A stretch of 64,000 nucleotides of DNA from Nitrospirota bacterium (GTDB lineage: Bacteria > Nitrospirota > JACRHL01). Location of the stretch: NCBI GenBank assembly GCA_029881725.1, contig JAOUMB010000013.1, positions 1 through 64,000 of the forward strand, read 5' to 3'. Both the position numbers and the translations under genes were made by a program. The notes beneath the pieces are model-generated. The model was not told the origin of the DNA and made no database searches. It saw only the letters and a list, made by a program, of their open reading frames with translations. Shown here one piece after another: positions 1-9,757 of this stretch. Positions within the stretch are counted from its first letter, which is position 1. Each line of letters begins with the position of its first letter.

Positions 1-146
1 ATTCTCTGAAGCGGCGGGAGGGGCACTTTGCACCCGGAGGGTTGGCGCTGTCCTTCGAGTTTCCGGACGATGCCCGGGTCTATCGTGAGTTCCGCCGTCG
101 GCTGGCGCTAATCAGCGAGCGGGTGGAGGCGGCCCACGCGCACTGA
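1..146 (+). CDS. C-terminal fragment of a protein truncated by the window edge
   Basis: Open frame ...FAPGGLALSFEFPDDARVYREFRRRLALISERVEAAHAH then TGA at 144-146; no family recognised. Confidence 0.5.
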   Translation, partial: SLKRREGHFAPGGLALSFEFPDDARVYREFRRRLALISERVEAAHAH

Positions 147-160
147 AGGAGGGCTTTTCC

Positions 161-712
161 TCAGTCCAGGGCCGGATCGATACCGGTGGGCAGTCCGTCC
201 ATGCTTACGGCGTTTTTCTCGCGCCAGTACTTCACCAATCCCTCTGGACCGCGCCCCTGGGCCCACTCCTTGAGTCGGGTGCGCTCACCGGTGAACTCCA
301 TCTCCGGCACCGAAAACCCACAGGAACTTTGCACCCGTTCCACTTGCATGTCGATCACCTGCCGGTAGCCGGGGGTGTCCGGAAACAGAGCGATCAACGC
401 CTCCCACTCCGCATCACGCGGGTGGACGGTGCGAGCGGTGCCGTACAGACGCAGGATCATCGGGTCACCGGAAAAGGCGCACAACATCAGGGTGATGCGT
501 CCATCTGCCAGCAGATGGGCGGCGGTCTCGTTGCCGCTGCCGGTCAGGTTCAGCCAGCATACCCGGTTCGGGCCCACCACCCGCAGGGTGTCGTATCCCT
601 TGGGTGACAGGTTGATATGGCCGTTGGCCGCCGCCGTGGCCACGAAAAAGATCGGCTGATTGCGGATGAACCGGGCGTGGTCGTTGCCGATATGGTCAAA
701 CGCTTTGGCCAC
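161..712 (-). CDS. Pyridoxamine 5'-phosphate oxidase-family protein
   Basis: AKAFDHIGNDHARFIRNQPIFFVATAAANGHINLSPKGYDTLRVVGPNRVCWLNLTGSGNETAAHL... matches the PNPOx-like flavin-binding split-barrel pattern; start trimmed to an internal GTG because the longer ORF overlaps the upstream gene. Confidence 0.85.
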   Translation of the reverse strand: MAKAFDHIGNDHARFIRNQPIFFVATAAANGHINLSPKGYDTLRVVGPNRVCWLNLTGSGNETAAHLLADGRITLMLCAFSGDPMILRLYGTARTVHPRDAEWEALIALFPDTPGYRQVIDMQVERVQSSCGFSVPEMEFTGERTRLKEWAQGRGPEGLVKYWREKNAVSMDGLPTGIDPALD

Positions 713-720
713 CGGGGATG

Positions 721-1443
721 CTATTCCCGTGTCCCATACACCACCCGCACGGGCAGCGCATCTCCGGAGGCGGTAGGCACCACGCCCCGCCCACGAAACT
801 GAACCGACGGGTGATCCCCGTCCAGGGCCATATAGAAAAACATCGGGTCCACCACCTTGCGAATCAGCCATCCGGACGGCTCCATGCGGAATATGGCCGT
901 GGCCCGTCCGTTGACGGTCTCCTCTCCAGTGCGGTTCAGACGGAAGCCGACGGTACCCGTGCGGCTGGGAACGATCAGTTCAAACGCCAGTTGCTCTCCC
1001 GCCGCCAGTCGTCCCCACTCTCGATGGATCAGGGCGGGAATGCTCAGGGACAATAGTTGCATTCCCGCCGAGGCGAGAATGCTCGACTTTTCCTTGTGCT
1101 TTGCATCCTTTTTGAAGCGGATTTCCAACCCACCGTTGGTACGTCGCACGGCTTCCTCCATCCCAAGCCGGAGGTCGGTGGCGCGGTAGGAAACGGCGGA
1201 CAGGGTATCCGCCCGGTACGCTCCCTCGCGTTCGAAAATCAATGTACCGTCTGGCGCACGGTAGGTTACCCGTTCGGTGAAAGTCTCTCCGGTTTCGGTC
1301 ATGGTCTGTTCGCCGGTGTACAGCACCTCGTCGGTTTCCAGGTCGTGGGCGGTAAAATGGGAAGGGGGGGCGGCAATCGCCGGCAAGGGAAACGTGGTTA
1401 TCAGGATGGTGAGCGCAATCAGGCGGACAATTGACCGGGCCAT
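721..1443 (-). CDS. Exported protein, DUF3108-like
   Basis: N-terminal signal peptide (MARSIVRLIALTILITTFPLPAIAAP), beta-rich YRAPDGTLIFEREGAYRADTLSAVSYRATDLRLG. Confidence 0.65.
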   Translation of the reverse strand: MARSIVRLIALTILITTFPLPAIAAPPSHFTAHDLETDEVLYTGEQTMTETGETFTERVTYRAPDGTLIFEREGAYRADTLSAVSYRATDLRLGMEEAVRRTNGGLEIRFKKDAKHKEKSSILASAGMQLLSLSIPALIHREWGRLAAGEQLAFELIVPSRTGTVGFRLNRTGEETVNGRATAIFRMEPSGWLIRKVVDPMFFYMALDGDHPSVQFRGRGVVPTASGDALPVRVVYGTRE

Positions 1444-1634
1444 GGGGAGTCTCCGTCACCAAGGAATTCAGCCTGCAATCTCCTACTCTCAGGCAGTGTA
1501 GGGAAGTTCTGTCGCGAGTGCAAAATATGCCTGTGGCGCAGAGGGTTGGGTTGCGCTGTGCGATGGCCGATAAGGGGTGTACGGCGCGCCGTCGGGTGCG
1601 GATTACAAACACTCTTTTGCATGGGTGATCCGTC

Positions 1635-2084
1635 GTGAACGAGACAGTGGAAAAAAAGCGCGGGAGCAAATGGCTGATCCTCCTCATGTGCTCGCTGACG
1701 TTCAGCTTTGTGTTCCGTGCGGAGTTGGCCGATTTTACCCTCAAGGTGACGGCTCAGGCGTTGAACCGGAAACTCCCCACCATGATGGGTGACGGTCTGC
1801 GTCTTGAGGGTGTGGCCGCCGCGCCGGAGAAGCGGTTGCTTGCCTATTTGACCCTGCTGGACATGCCGGGCGCCAGCCCGGCGGCGCGCCAGGTGAGCAA
1901 GCAACTGCCCGGAATGGTGCGTGAGGGGGCCTGTGGCGAACAAAAGATTCGCCAGTTGTTGGATTTTGGGCTGGTGCTGGAGTTCTCCTTTTCCGGTAAC
2001 GACGGCAAGCCGGTGGGGACCAGTGTGGTGGACGCTGCTGCGTGCGCGGGGGTACCGCTACCAGTGACCACGGCCGCACACTGA
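1635..2084 (+). CDS. Hypothetical exported protein
   Basis: KKRGSKWLILLMCSLTFSFVFRAELA signal/TM segment; no family recognised. Confidence 0.5.
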   Translation: MNETVEKKRGSKWLILLMCSLTFSFVFRAELADFTLKVTAQALNRKLPTMMGDGLRLEGVAAAPEKRLLAYLTLLDMPGASPAARQVSKQLPGMVREGACGEQKIRQLLDFGLVLEFSFSGNDGKPVGTSVVDAAACAGVPLPVTTAAH

Positions 2085-2404
2085 CGCACTTCGCAAGTGC
2101 GATGGTGCGGATGGCATCGGCACGGGTTTCAACAGGCCCTGAACAGGTAGATCGGGGGATCCGCGACGCGCTTGATCTTGAGTGGGTACCTGTTCGCGTC
2201 GACGATTTCGGATCAGCTTCTGAATAATCTATCGAGACCAGTGCCAGGATGCGGACCGCCAATGGCGATGCCCTCGTGGGGTAACCCGCTCCACCCGTGT
2301 ACGAGAGGCGGGTGCGCACCCCCCTGTAACCCCTCACTGCCTCAAGGGGACAGACCGGCACTGTAACCCATTAAATCAGAACAGCCAGCAATACGGGGTC
2401 CAGT

Positions 2405-2944
2405 TCAGATGCGCTGCGCGACGATCCGCGCGCAGGCGGTTTGTGCCGCTTCGTCGATGCGCTCCTCGTAGTGGCGCACCCGGAAGCCGGAATCAAACTC
2501 GCGCAGCAATTCGTTTTTTCCCCAGGCAAATTCGGCATGGCGCGGGGTTCCCCAGCGCTCGCGCTGATCGATCAGGAAGGTTTCGTAGACCAGAAAACCG
2601 CCCGGCATGACCGCGTTGCGGATCGCTGGCATCAGCGGACGGTGCAGAAAATAGAACACGCACACCACTCCGAACGGTCCCGGCAGGGTGGCCCCTTCCG
2701 CCTCCAGATCACTCTTGGTGACGTGGGCTTCGATGTCGCGCTTGCGGACCTCGGCCATCACGTGGCCGATGGAGTCGTCGTCGTATTCCACACCCGTGAC
2801 GTTAAATCCCTGTTCCGCCAGGTAAATCAGGTTGCGCCCCTTGCCGCAGGCCACATCCAGTGCAGTCATCGCCGGGGCGGTTTTGAGCAGATCGATCTGC
2901 CCGGTCAGAAAAGGGGACGGCTGGTCGCTGTGTTCGTGGGCCAC
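2405..2944 (-). CDS. Class I SAM-dependent methyltransferase
   Basis: TALDVACGKGRNLIYLAEQGFNVTGVEYD motif I. Confidence 0.9.
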   Translation of the reverse strand: MAHEHSDQPSPFLTGQIDLLKTAPAMTALDVACGKGRNLIYLAEQGFNVTGVEYDDDSIGHVMAEVRKRDIEAHVTKSDLEAEGATLPGPFGVVCVFYFLHRPLMPAIRNAVMPGGFLVYETFLIDQRERWGTPRHAEFAWGKNELLREFDSGFRVRHYEERIDEAAQTACARIVAQRI

Positions 2945-3071
2945 GGGATGCGCCTCCTTGCGCGGTAGATCAGTAACGTCTGCACAGTCTATTCGGCCAT
3001 CCCGGCCAGACCGTTAAACCAGCACTTCACCTGTTGGGCGGGACAACAGAACGAATTAACTTTGTGTGAGT

Positions 3072-4904
3072 TTATTCAACCGTCACGCTTTTGGCCAGAT
3101 TACGCGGCTGGTCCACGTCGCATCCCCGCAGCACCGCGATGTGATAGGCCAGAAACTGCAACGGAATCGTATACAGTGCAGGGGAGGCAAAAGGCCCGGC
3201 CATCGGTACGCGCAGCACCGCATCCACCTTGGCGGACAGTTCGGTGTCGGCGTCGTCCACCACGGCGATCACGATGCCGTCGCGGGCTTTCACTTCCATG
3301 GCATTGGCCACCACTTTTTCATATTGGGGGCCCGGAGGAGCCAGCATCACCACCGGCATTTCCTCGTCGATCAGCGCGATGGGGCCGTGTTTCATCTCTC
3401 CGGCCGCATAGGCTTCCGCATGAATGTAGCTGATTTCCTTCAGTTTCAACGCCCCCTCCAAGGCGATGGGGAACATGGATCCACGTCCCAGGAACAGGAA
3501 ATCCCGGTGCCGGAAGAATTGTTTGGCCAAGGACTCCGCCTCATCTTCACGGGCCAGAGCCATTTTTACCTGCCCCGGTAAACGGGCCAGATCGTCCAGC
3601 AACTCCCGAGCTCCCTCCGCACCCAACGTACCGCGCACGCGCCCCAGATGCACTGCAAACAGATACAGGGCCACCAACTGGGTGGTGAATGCCTTGGTGG
3701 AGGCCACACCAATTTCCGGTCCGGCGTGGGTGTATACCACCCCATCGGCGGCGCGCGCGGCGGAACTGCCCACCACGTTGCACACGGTCAGCAGCGTCGC
3801 CCCCTTTTTTCGGGCCTCCTGCATGGCCGCCAGGGTGTCGGCGGTTTCGCCTGACTGGGTAATGGTCAAAATCAGTTCGCCGGGTCCAGTGAGCGGGTCC
3901 CGGTAACGGTATTCTGATGCGATATCCACTTCCACCGGCAGGCGGGCCACCGCCTCGATCATGTATTTGGCAGCCAGCCCCGCGTGCCAACTGGTGCCAC
4001 AGGCAACGATGGTGATGCGCGTCAGCGCGCGCAGGGCATCGTCGGAGATTTCCATCTCCGGCAGCAGCACCCCGTCCCGGTCCGGCGTCACGCGCCCCAT
4101 CATGGTGTCGCTGATGGCCGACGGCTGCTCGTGTATTTCTTTTAACATGAAGTGCTTGAACCCGGCCTTTTCGGCCATCACCGGGTTCCAGTCCACCACG
4201 TTCACCGGGTGCGTGACCGGCGTGCCGTCCACCCGGGTGACCGTCACTCCGTCCGCCGTCAGTACCGCCACCTCGCCATCATCCAGATAAATCACCCGGC
4301 GGGTGTGGGCCAGAATGGCCGGAATATCGCTGGCGATGAAATTTTCGCCCTCTCCCATACCGACCACCAGCGGGCACGCCTTGCGCGCTGCGTATACAAC
4401 GTCCGGCGCATCCTCGCACACCAGCCCCAGGGCGTACGCCCCACGAACCTCGCCCAATACGTGACGCAGCGCGGCTTCGGCATTGTCCCCCTGCTGCATG
4501 CGCTCATCGATCAGGTGTGCAATCACCTCGGTATCGGTTTCCGAGTTCATGGTGCGGCCCGCGGCAATCATCCGTTCACGCAACGGGATGTAATTCTCAA
4601 TAATGCCGTTGTGTACCAGAGCGATGCGCCCCACCTTGTGCGGGTGCGCGTTGGGCACGCTGGGGCGTCCGTGGGTCGCCCATCGAGTATGGCCGATCCC
4701 GGTCGTGGCGATATATTCCTTGCCGTGGATCTGCGCCTCCAGTACGGCCAATTTGCCTTCGCCGCGCTCCACGGCGATACCGTTTCCCGGCTCCAGCACG
4801 GCAATTCCCGCTGAGTCGTACCCCCGGTATTCCAGTTTGCGCAACCCTTCGATCAGCACCGGGACCGCCATCTGCGACCCCACATACCCGACAATCCCGC
4901 ACAT
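3072..4904 (-). CDS. glmS: Glutamine--fructose-6-phosphate aminotransferase (isomerizing)
   Basis: MCGIVGYVG N-terminal Cys GATase II domain, two SIS domains, C-terminal DQPRNLAKSVTVE. Confidence 0.98.
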   Translation of the reverse strand: MCGIVGYVGSQMAVPVLIEGLRKLEYRGYDSAGIAVLEPGNGIAVERGEGKLAVLEAQIHGKEYIATTGIGHTRWATHGRPSVPNAHPHKVGRIALVHNGIIENYIPLRERMIAAGRTMNSETDTEVIAHLIDERMQQGDNAEAALRHVLGEVRGAYALGLVCEDAPDVVYAARKACPLVVGMGEGENFIASDIPAILAHTRRVIYLDDGEVAVLTADGVTVTRVDGTPVTHPVNVVDWNPVMAEKAGFKHFMLKEIHEQPSAISDTMMGRVTPDRDGVLLPEMEISDDALRALTRITIVACGTSWHAGLAAKYMIEAVARLPVEVDIASEYRYRDPLTGPGELILTITQSGETADTLAAMQEARKKGATLLTVCNVVGSSAARAADGVVYTHAGPEIGVASTKAFTTQLVALYLFAVHLGRVRGTLGAEGARELLDDLARLPGQVKMALAREDEAESLAKQFFRHRDFLFLGRGSMFPIALEGALKLKEISYIHAEAYAAGEMKHGPIALIDEEMPVVMLAPPGPQYEKVVANAMEVKARDGIVIAVVDDADTELSAKVDAVLRVPMAGPFASPALYTIPLQFLAYHIAVLRGCDVDQPRNLAKSVTVE

Positions 4905-5067
4905 GTTTAGATCTCGCGACCGGTATTGAATTGATAAACCGCAGGCAACCCCGCGAAGGATGAAACCGCCTCAAGTGCCAAGCAATAGAAGGCCGCGGTG
5001 GGGGACGGGTGGGGCATTGCCTGGGCAGCTTCCACGACGGCCGAATCGTGCTGGTTCGATATCGCCA

Positions 5068-6135
5068 CTATCCGTCTCCAAACAGATCGCTTTGCGGTCT
5101 GGGCGGCAGTGCCCGTCCCAGATGCTCCACCGCCCTGGCAGTGGCCACACGGCCGCGCGGGGTGCGATCCAGGAAGCCCTCTTTTAGCAGGTACGGCTCA
5201 TACACGTCCTCAATGGTATCGCGGGACTCTCCCAATCCGGCCGCCAGCGTGTCCAGCCCTACCGGGCCACCACCGTACTTGTCCACAATGGACGACAGCA
5301 GCTTGCGGTCCATCGGATCGAGTCCGCCTTCGTCGACCTCCATCATGGCCAGTCCCGCGCGGGCGGTTTCCAGATCAATGGCGCCGGTGCCCTTCACCTG
5401 GGCCACGTCGCGCACCCTGCGCAACAAGCGGTTGGCGATTCGGGGGGTGCCCCGCGAGCGGCGGGCGATCTCCATCGCCCCTTCGCTGGACAGGGGGACT
5501 TCGAGCAGTTGGGCCGAGCGGGTGACAATGCGCACCAACTCCTGCGGGGTATAGAATTCCAGCCGGCTGATGATTCCGAACCGGTCGCGCAGCGGGCCGG
5601 TGAGCAGGCCGGCACGGGTGGTGGCCGCCACCAGAGTGAACGGCGCCAAATCGATTTTCACCGAGCGTGCCCCCGGCCCCTGGCCGATCACCAGATCCAG
5701 GGTGTGGTCCTCCATGGCCGGGTACAGCACTTCTTCCACCGCCGGGTTCAGGCGGTGAATCTCATCGATGAACAGCACGTCCCGCGGTTGCAGGTTGGTG
5801 AGGATGGCGGCCAGGTCGCCACCATGTTCGATCGCCGGGCCGCTGGTTCCCACCATGTTGACCCCCAGCTCCGTGGCCACGATGTGCGCCAGGGTGGTCT
5901 TGCCCAGTCCGGGGGGGCCATACAGGATTACGTGATCGAGCACCTCCCCCCGTCCGCGGGCGGCCTCGATATACACGGTCAGGCTTTCCTTGATGCGCTC
6001 CTGGCCCACATAGTCCGCCAGGGTGCGCGGACGCAGTGCCGGTTCTCGGCGCGCCTCGGCGTCACCCGCCTGTGGGTCGGTCAGCCGGTCGGATTCATAA
6101 TCCAGGTCGGGCATGGAGGAAAAATCGGGCTGCAT
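5068..6135 (-). CDS. ruvB: Holliday junction branch migration helicase RuvB
   Basis: [47 protein letters not shown]. Confidence 0.98.
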   Translation of the reverse strand: MQPDFSSMPDLDYESDRLTDPQAGDAEARREPALRPRTLADYVGQERIKESLTVYIEAARGRGEVLDHVILYGPPGLGKTTLAHIVATELGVNMVGTSGPAIEHGGDLAAILTNLQPRDVLFIDEIHRLNPAVEEVLYPAMEDHTLDLVIGQGPGARSVKIDLAPFTLVAATTRAGLLTGPLRDRFGIISRLEFYTPQELVRIVTRSAQLLEVPLSSEGAMEIARRSRGTPRIANRLLRRVRDVAQVKGTGAIDLETARAGLAMMEVDEGGLDPMDRKLLSSIVDKYGGGPVGLDTLAAGLGESRDTIEDVYEPYLLKEGFLDRTPRGRVATARAVEHLGRALPPRPQSDLFGDG

Positions 6136-6202
6136 GGAAGGTAGGATAGCACGGGGAAAGGTGATTTTGGCGGCAGCTGTCCGCTACCACGGGAAGGTGA
6201 TT

Positions 6203-6811
6203 TTACCCCTTCGCCAACTGCGCCAGCCCCAGTCGGATCAAGCCTTCCAACGGCATGTCCGGGTGTTCGGCGAGGACGGTCTGGATGGCTTTATCCGCGC
6301 GTGCCTTGGAGTATCCCAGATTGACCAGTGCGGACACCGCGTCACCCATCCCCGCACCGGGCAGAGCGGGGGTTCCAGCCGAGGCGGTGGCCATGACGGG
6401 GGAAACACCAAGGCCCAGCACCTTGTCCTTTAGCTCCAGCGCCAAGCGGCTGGCGGTCTTTTTTCCCACCCCGGATACCCTGGAAAGCGCCGTCACGTCC
6501 GCCCGGGCGATGGCCCCGGCCAACTCCGCAATCGGCAGATCCGAAAGCAGCGCCAGCGCCACCTTGGGGCCCACCCCGGTTACGCCGGTCAACAGCAGGA
6601 ACATGGCCTTTTCCGGCTTGCTGCCAAAGCCGTACAGGTGAAATGCATCCTCACGTACCAGGGTGTGTACGTACAGGGTTGCTTCCGCACCCTCCCGCAA
6701 GGTCATTGATGTGGAGCGGGGGCAGAACACCTCGTAGCCAACCCCATGCACGTCCACGGTCAGCCGCTGGTCGTCCCGTTCCGCCACAGTGCCGGTCAAG
6801 CGCGCAATCAT
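6203..6811 (-). CDS. ruvA: Holliday junction branch migration protein RuvA
   Basis: MIARLTGTVAERDDQRLTVDVHGVGYEVFC; start trimmed to overlap ruvC by 4 bp. Confidence 0.97.
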   Translation of the reverse strand: MIARLTGTVAERDDQRLTVDVHGVGYEVFCPRSTSMTLREGAEATLYVHTLVREDAFHLYGFGSKPEKAMFLLLTGVTGVGPKVALALLSDLPIAELAGAIARADVTALSRVSGVGKKTASRLALELKDKVLGLGVSPVMATASAGTPALPGAGMGDAVSALVNLGYSKARADKAIQTVLAEHPDMPLEGLIRLGLAQLAKG

Positions 6812-7326
6812 CTCCTTCTCCCTTGTGTGGCGCCTGCCGCCAGAGCCTCGTAGCGCCCGCGTTGAATGTGGCACAGGGCGATGCCCAGCGCGTCAGCCGC
6901 GTGTTCCGAGGGAGGATCGCCGGGCAGGTTCAGCAGCCGCTTGATCATATAGATCACCTGCTCCTTGGGCGCGGCGCCGTTTCCGGCCACGGTCTGCTTG
7001 ACCGTTACCGGGTTCACGTCCACCACTGGCAACCCGGCCCGGGCCGCCGCCAGAAGAATAACCCCGCGGGCCTGACCCAGTTTGATCGGCGTTTGCGGGC
7101 TTTTGGTTTTGGAGATGAACGCCGTTTCCACCGCCACAGCATCCGGGTGAAATTCGGCAATCAGTGATTCAATGCAGTCGAAGATGGCCAGCAGCCGCAT
7201 TTCCATCGGATTCCTGGCGCTGGAGCGGATGTCGCCCGCGGTAAGGCAGTGAAAGCGGTTTCCTTCCCCGGCCACCACGCCATAACCAGTGGCCACGGTG
7301 CCCGGATCGACCCCCAGGACAATCAC
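6808..7326 (-). CDS. ruvC: Crossover junction endodeoxyribonuclease RuvC
   Basis: MIVLGVDPGTVATGYGVV, AVETAFISKT, HAADALGIALCH. Confidence 0.97.
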   Translation of the reverse strand: MIVLGVDPGTVATGYGVVAGEGNRFHCLTAGDIRSSARNPMEMRLLAIFDCIESLIAEFHPDAVAVETAFISKTKSPQTPIKLGQARGVILLAAARAGLPVVDVNPVTVKQTVAGNGAAPKEQVIYMIKRLLNLPGDPPSEHAADALGIALCHIQRGRYEALAAGATQGRRR

Positions 7327-7383
7327 CGGCGATGTCCCTTTTGCAAGGCGCGGGCAAAAACCGGCGGGGAGGGCACGGGCCGA

Positions 7384-8133
7384 CTACCCCATCAACTGTT
7401 CGAGAACGTCGTCGGGAATGTCGAAGTTGGCGGCGACCGACTGGACATCGTCCTGGTCTTCCAGAAGATCCATGATCTTGATCATCTTTTCCGCATCCTT
7501 ACCCTCGATGCCCACGTGGTTTTCGGGCACCATGCGGACTTCGGCGTCGGAAGGTTCAATGTCCGCCGCCTTCAGGGCTTCCAGCACCGCCTCGAAGTCT
7601 TCCGGGGTGGTGGTGATGGAGAACGAGTCGCCGTCGTTTTGCAGGTCTTCGGCACCGGCCTCAAGGGCGAGTTCCATCAGGTCGTCCTCTGAACGCCCCT
7701 CCGCGTCGACGGTGATCACACCCTTGCGGTGAAACATCCACCCCACGCATCCGTTTTCACCCATCTTGCCACCGTTTTTGGACAGGATGTAGCGGATTTC
7801 ACCCACCGTGCGATTGCGGTTATCGGTGGCCACGTCGATCAGGATCGCCACCCCTCCGGGGCCGTATCCCTCATAGACGATCTCCTCGTAGGTGACACCT
7901 TCCAGATCGCCGGTGCCCTTCTGAATGGCGCGGGTAACATTGTCGAGCGGCATGTTGGCACTGCGTGCCTTGAGCATCGCCAGCCGCAGGCGCGGGTTGG
8001 CATCCGGATCGCCGCCGCCGGTTTTGGCGGCGACGGTCAGTTCTTTAGCCAGCTTGGTGAATATCTTTCCGCGCTTGGCATCCACCGCCGCCTTGCGGTG
8101 TTTGGTGTTAGCCCACTTGGAATGTCCCGCCAT
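7384..8133 (-). CDS. yebC: YebC/PmpR family transcriptional regulator
   Basis: [31 protein letters not shown]. Confidence 0.97.
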   Translation of the reverse strand: MAGHSKWANTKHRKAAVDAKRGKIFTKLAKELTVAAKTGGGDPDANPRLRLAMLKARSANMPLDNVTRAIQKGTGDLEGVTYEEIVYEGYGPGGVAILIDVATDNRNRTVGEIRYILSKNGGKMGENGCVGWMFHRKGVITVDAEGRSEDDLMELALEAGAEDLQNDGDSFSITTTPEDFEAVLEALKAADIEPSDAEVRMVPENHVGIEGKDAEKMIKIMDLLEDQDDVQSVAANFDIPDDVLEQLMG

Positions 8134-8171
8134 GGGGGTGCTCCGCCGCTATGAAACCAGAGGGTGCCGGA

Positions 8172-8531
8172 CTAGTTGCCGCCTGTCGGGGCCGCATTGC
8201 CTTCCGCCGGAGCGGACAGGTCGGGCAGGGCCGCCGGGGCGATTTCGTCGGTGAAGAACTCGGTGCTGGTGACGCCCATGTCATCCACCACCGAAGAGCC
8301 GGCCTGATTGCGGGCCGCAACCGCTAAGGACAGCGAGGTGACCATGAAGATCCCCGCGCAAGTGACGGTTACCTTGGCCAGAAAGCTGGTGGCGCCGCGG
8401 GCACCGAAAAGGGTGTGACTGCCGCCGCCGAAGGCCGCGCCAATGTCCGCGCCCTTGCCGTGCTGGAGCAAAATAATGCCGATCATCAGCACACAGGCGG
8501 TAACGTGAAGAATGGTAAGCAGGGTGGCCAA
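8172..8531 (-). CDS. secG: Preprotein translocase subunit SecG
   Basis: ILLQHGKGADIGAAFGGGSHTLFGARGATSFLAKVT. Confidence 0.95.
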   Translation of the reverse strand: MATLLTILHVTACVLMIGIILLQHGKGADIGAAFGGGSHTLFGARGATSFLAKVTVTCAGIFMVTSLSLAVAARNQAGSSVVDDMGVTSTEFFTDEIAPAALPDLSAPAEGNAAPTGGN

Positions 8532-8830
8532 TGTGTAAATTCCTGTACAGCCGGTTGCCGCAAAAGCCGCCCGTTTAAAACGGGATGGCTCCCCATACCC
8601 CCCGCCGCCGGAAAAATGGCCGGGACCGTTGGCGCGGAGGTAAGCGCGCCATTATAGCGGCAAACACAGCAAAAACAAAGGGGGCAGGGATGTTCGCCGC
8701 TTCGGTGCGGGCCTCAGGTGCGGCATTTGTCTTTTATCACTCAGTTGCCGATAGGTAAGAGCGGTTTTGCATCGGACAGAGTATATTTGGCCGGTTTCCG
8801 CAACTATAAGAAAATACAGAAAAAGGGGAG

Positions 8831-9484
8831 GTGATGGGCTCCTATTCGCTACACAAAACGGTATCTCCGGAACGGAAACTCGAGGCCACCCGCGCGCGCC
8901 ATTATCGCGACAAGGCGGAATCGGCCCTGTTCCGTCAATACATCAAAATCGCTTTAGCCCTGTGTGTGGCCCCGGCCCTGTTTTTTGTAAAGGCCATCAG
9001 CGCCTACGTGGTCACTGCCATGGGTGCGGTGTTTCTGGTTGGTGGAGTGGCGGGTTCCGTCTGGTACGGACGCCGGTTCAAAAACAGCCAGAACCGGGAG
9101 GAATGGCCCACGGTGGAGGGGCGCATGCTCAAAAGTCGTCTGATCAAACTGCCCTCCAAGTTCGCGCGTGGAACCTTTGATTACCTGCCCGAGGTGCAGT
9201 ATGAATACACCGTGCGCAACAAAACCTACACCGGCACGGCGATTCGTGTGGGAGATGACAAGGATCCCCTGCTGGAAACCCATCGCGGGCGTTGGGCGCC
9301 ACTGATCGAACGGCAGCCGGTGGGCAGTTTCATCCGAATCCACTACAATCCGGACCGACCGGCCGAGGCGTGTCTGGAGCCAAGCGAGTCCGGTTTAGGT
9401 GTGGCGTTTGTCACCGCCGGACTGGTGGCCGTTCAGGGGGCTTACGGCCTGCTGAATGGACTGATCCGGATGGGGGTCTGGTAG
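8831..9484 (+). CDS. DUF3592-like membrane protein
   Basis: WPTVEGRMLKSRL..YEYTVRNKTYTGTAIRVGDD..IRIHYNPDRPAEACLEP and two TM segments. Confidence 0.75.
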   Translation: MMGSYSLHKTVSPERKLEATRARHYRDKAESALFRQYIKIALALCVAPALFFVKAISAYVVTAMGAVFLVGGVAGSVWYGRRFKNSQNREEWPTVEGRMLKSRLIKLPSKFARGTFDYLPEVQYEYTVRNKTYTGTAIRVGDDKDPLLETHRGRWAPLIERQPVGSFIRIHYNPDRPAEACLEPSESGLGVAFVTAGLVAVQGAYGLLNGLIRMGVW

Positions 9485-9757
9485 TCGGTTTGAGGCCGAT
9501 GGAAAGCTCCGCCTGACTGTTGGATTTCGTGTAACCCGCCGGTTCTAAACGCACTCGAAAAAAAACTGAAAAATTGCCGCAAAAACCGTTGCGTGTTTGA
9601 GCGATCGGACCTACATTTCCCACGTTCGGTCAACCGGACCCACCCGCAAGGTTCGCCCCCATGGGATCGAAACCGTAAGCCGAATCTGCCCCCCTGCGGA
9701 GCGCGTGGTGCCTTTCGTGATGGGGAGTGGAACCGCGTTCTGCTCGGGAGGACCATA

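Noticed and set aside
8725-8760. Sigma-28 (flagellar) promoter at GCCGATAG before the DUF3592 gene
   Set aside because: -10-like GCCGATAG is present, but no TAAA at the required spacing.
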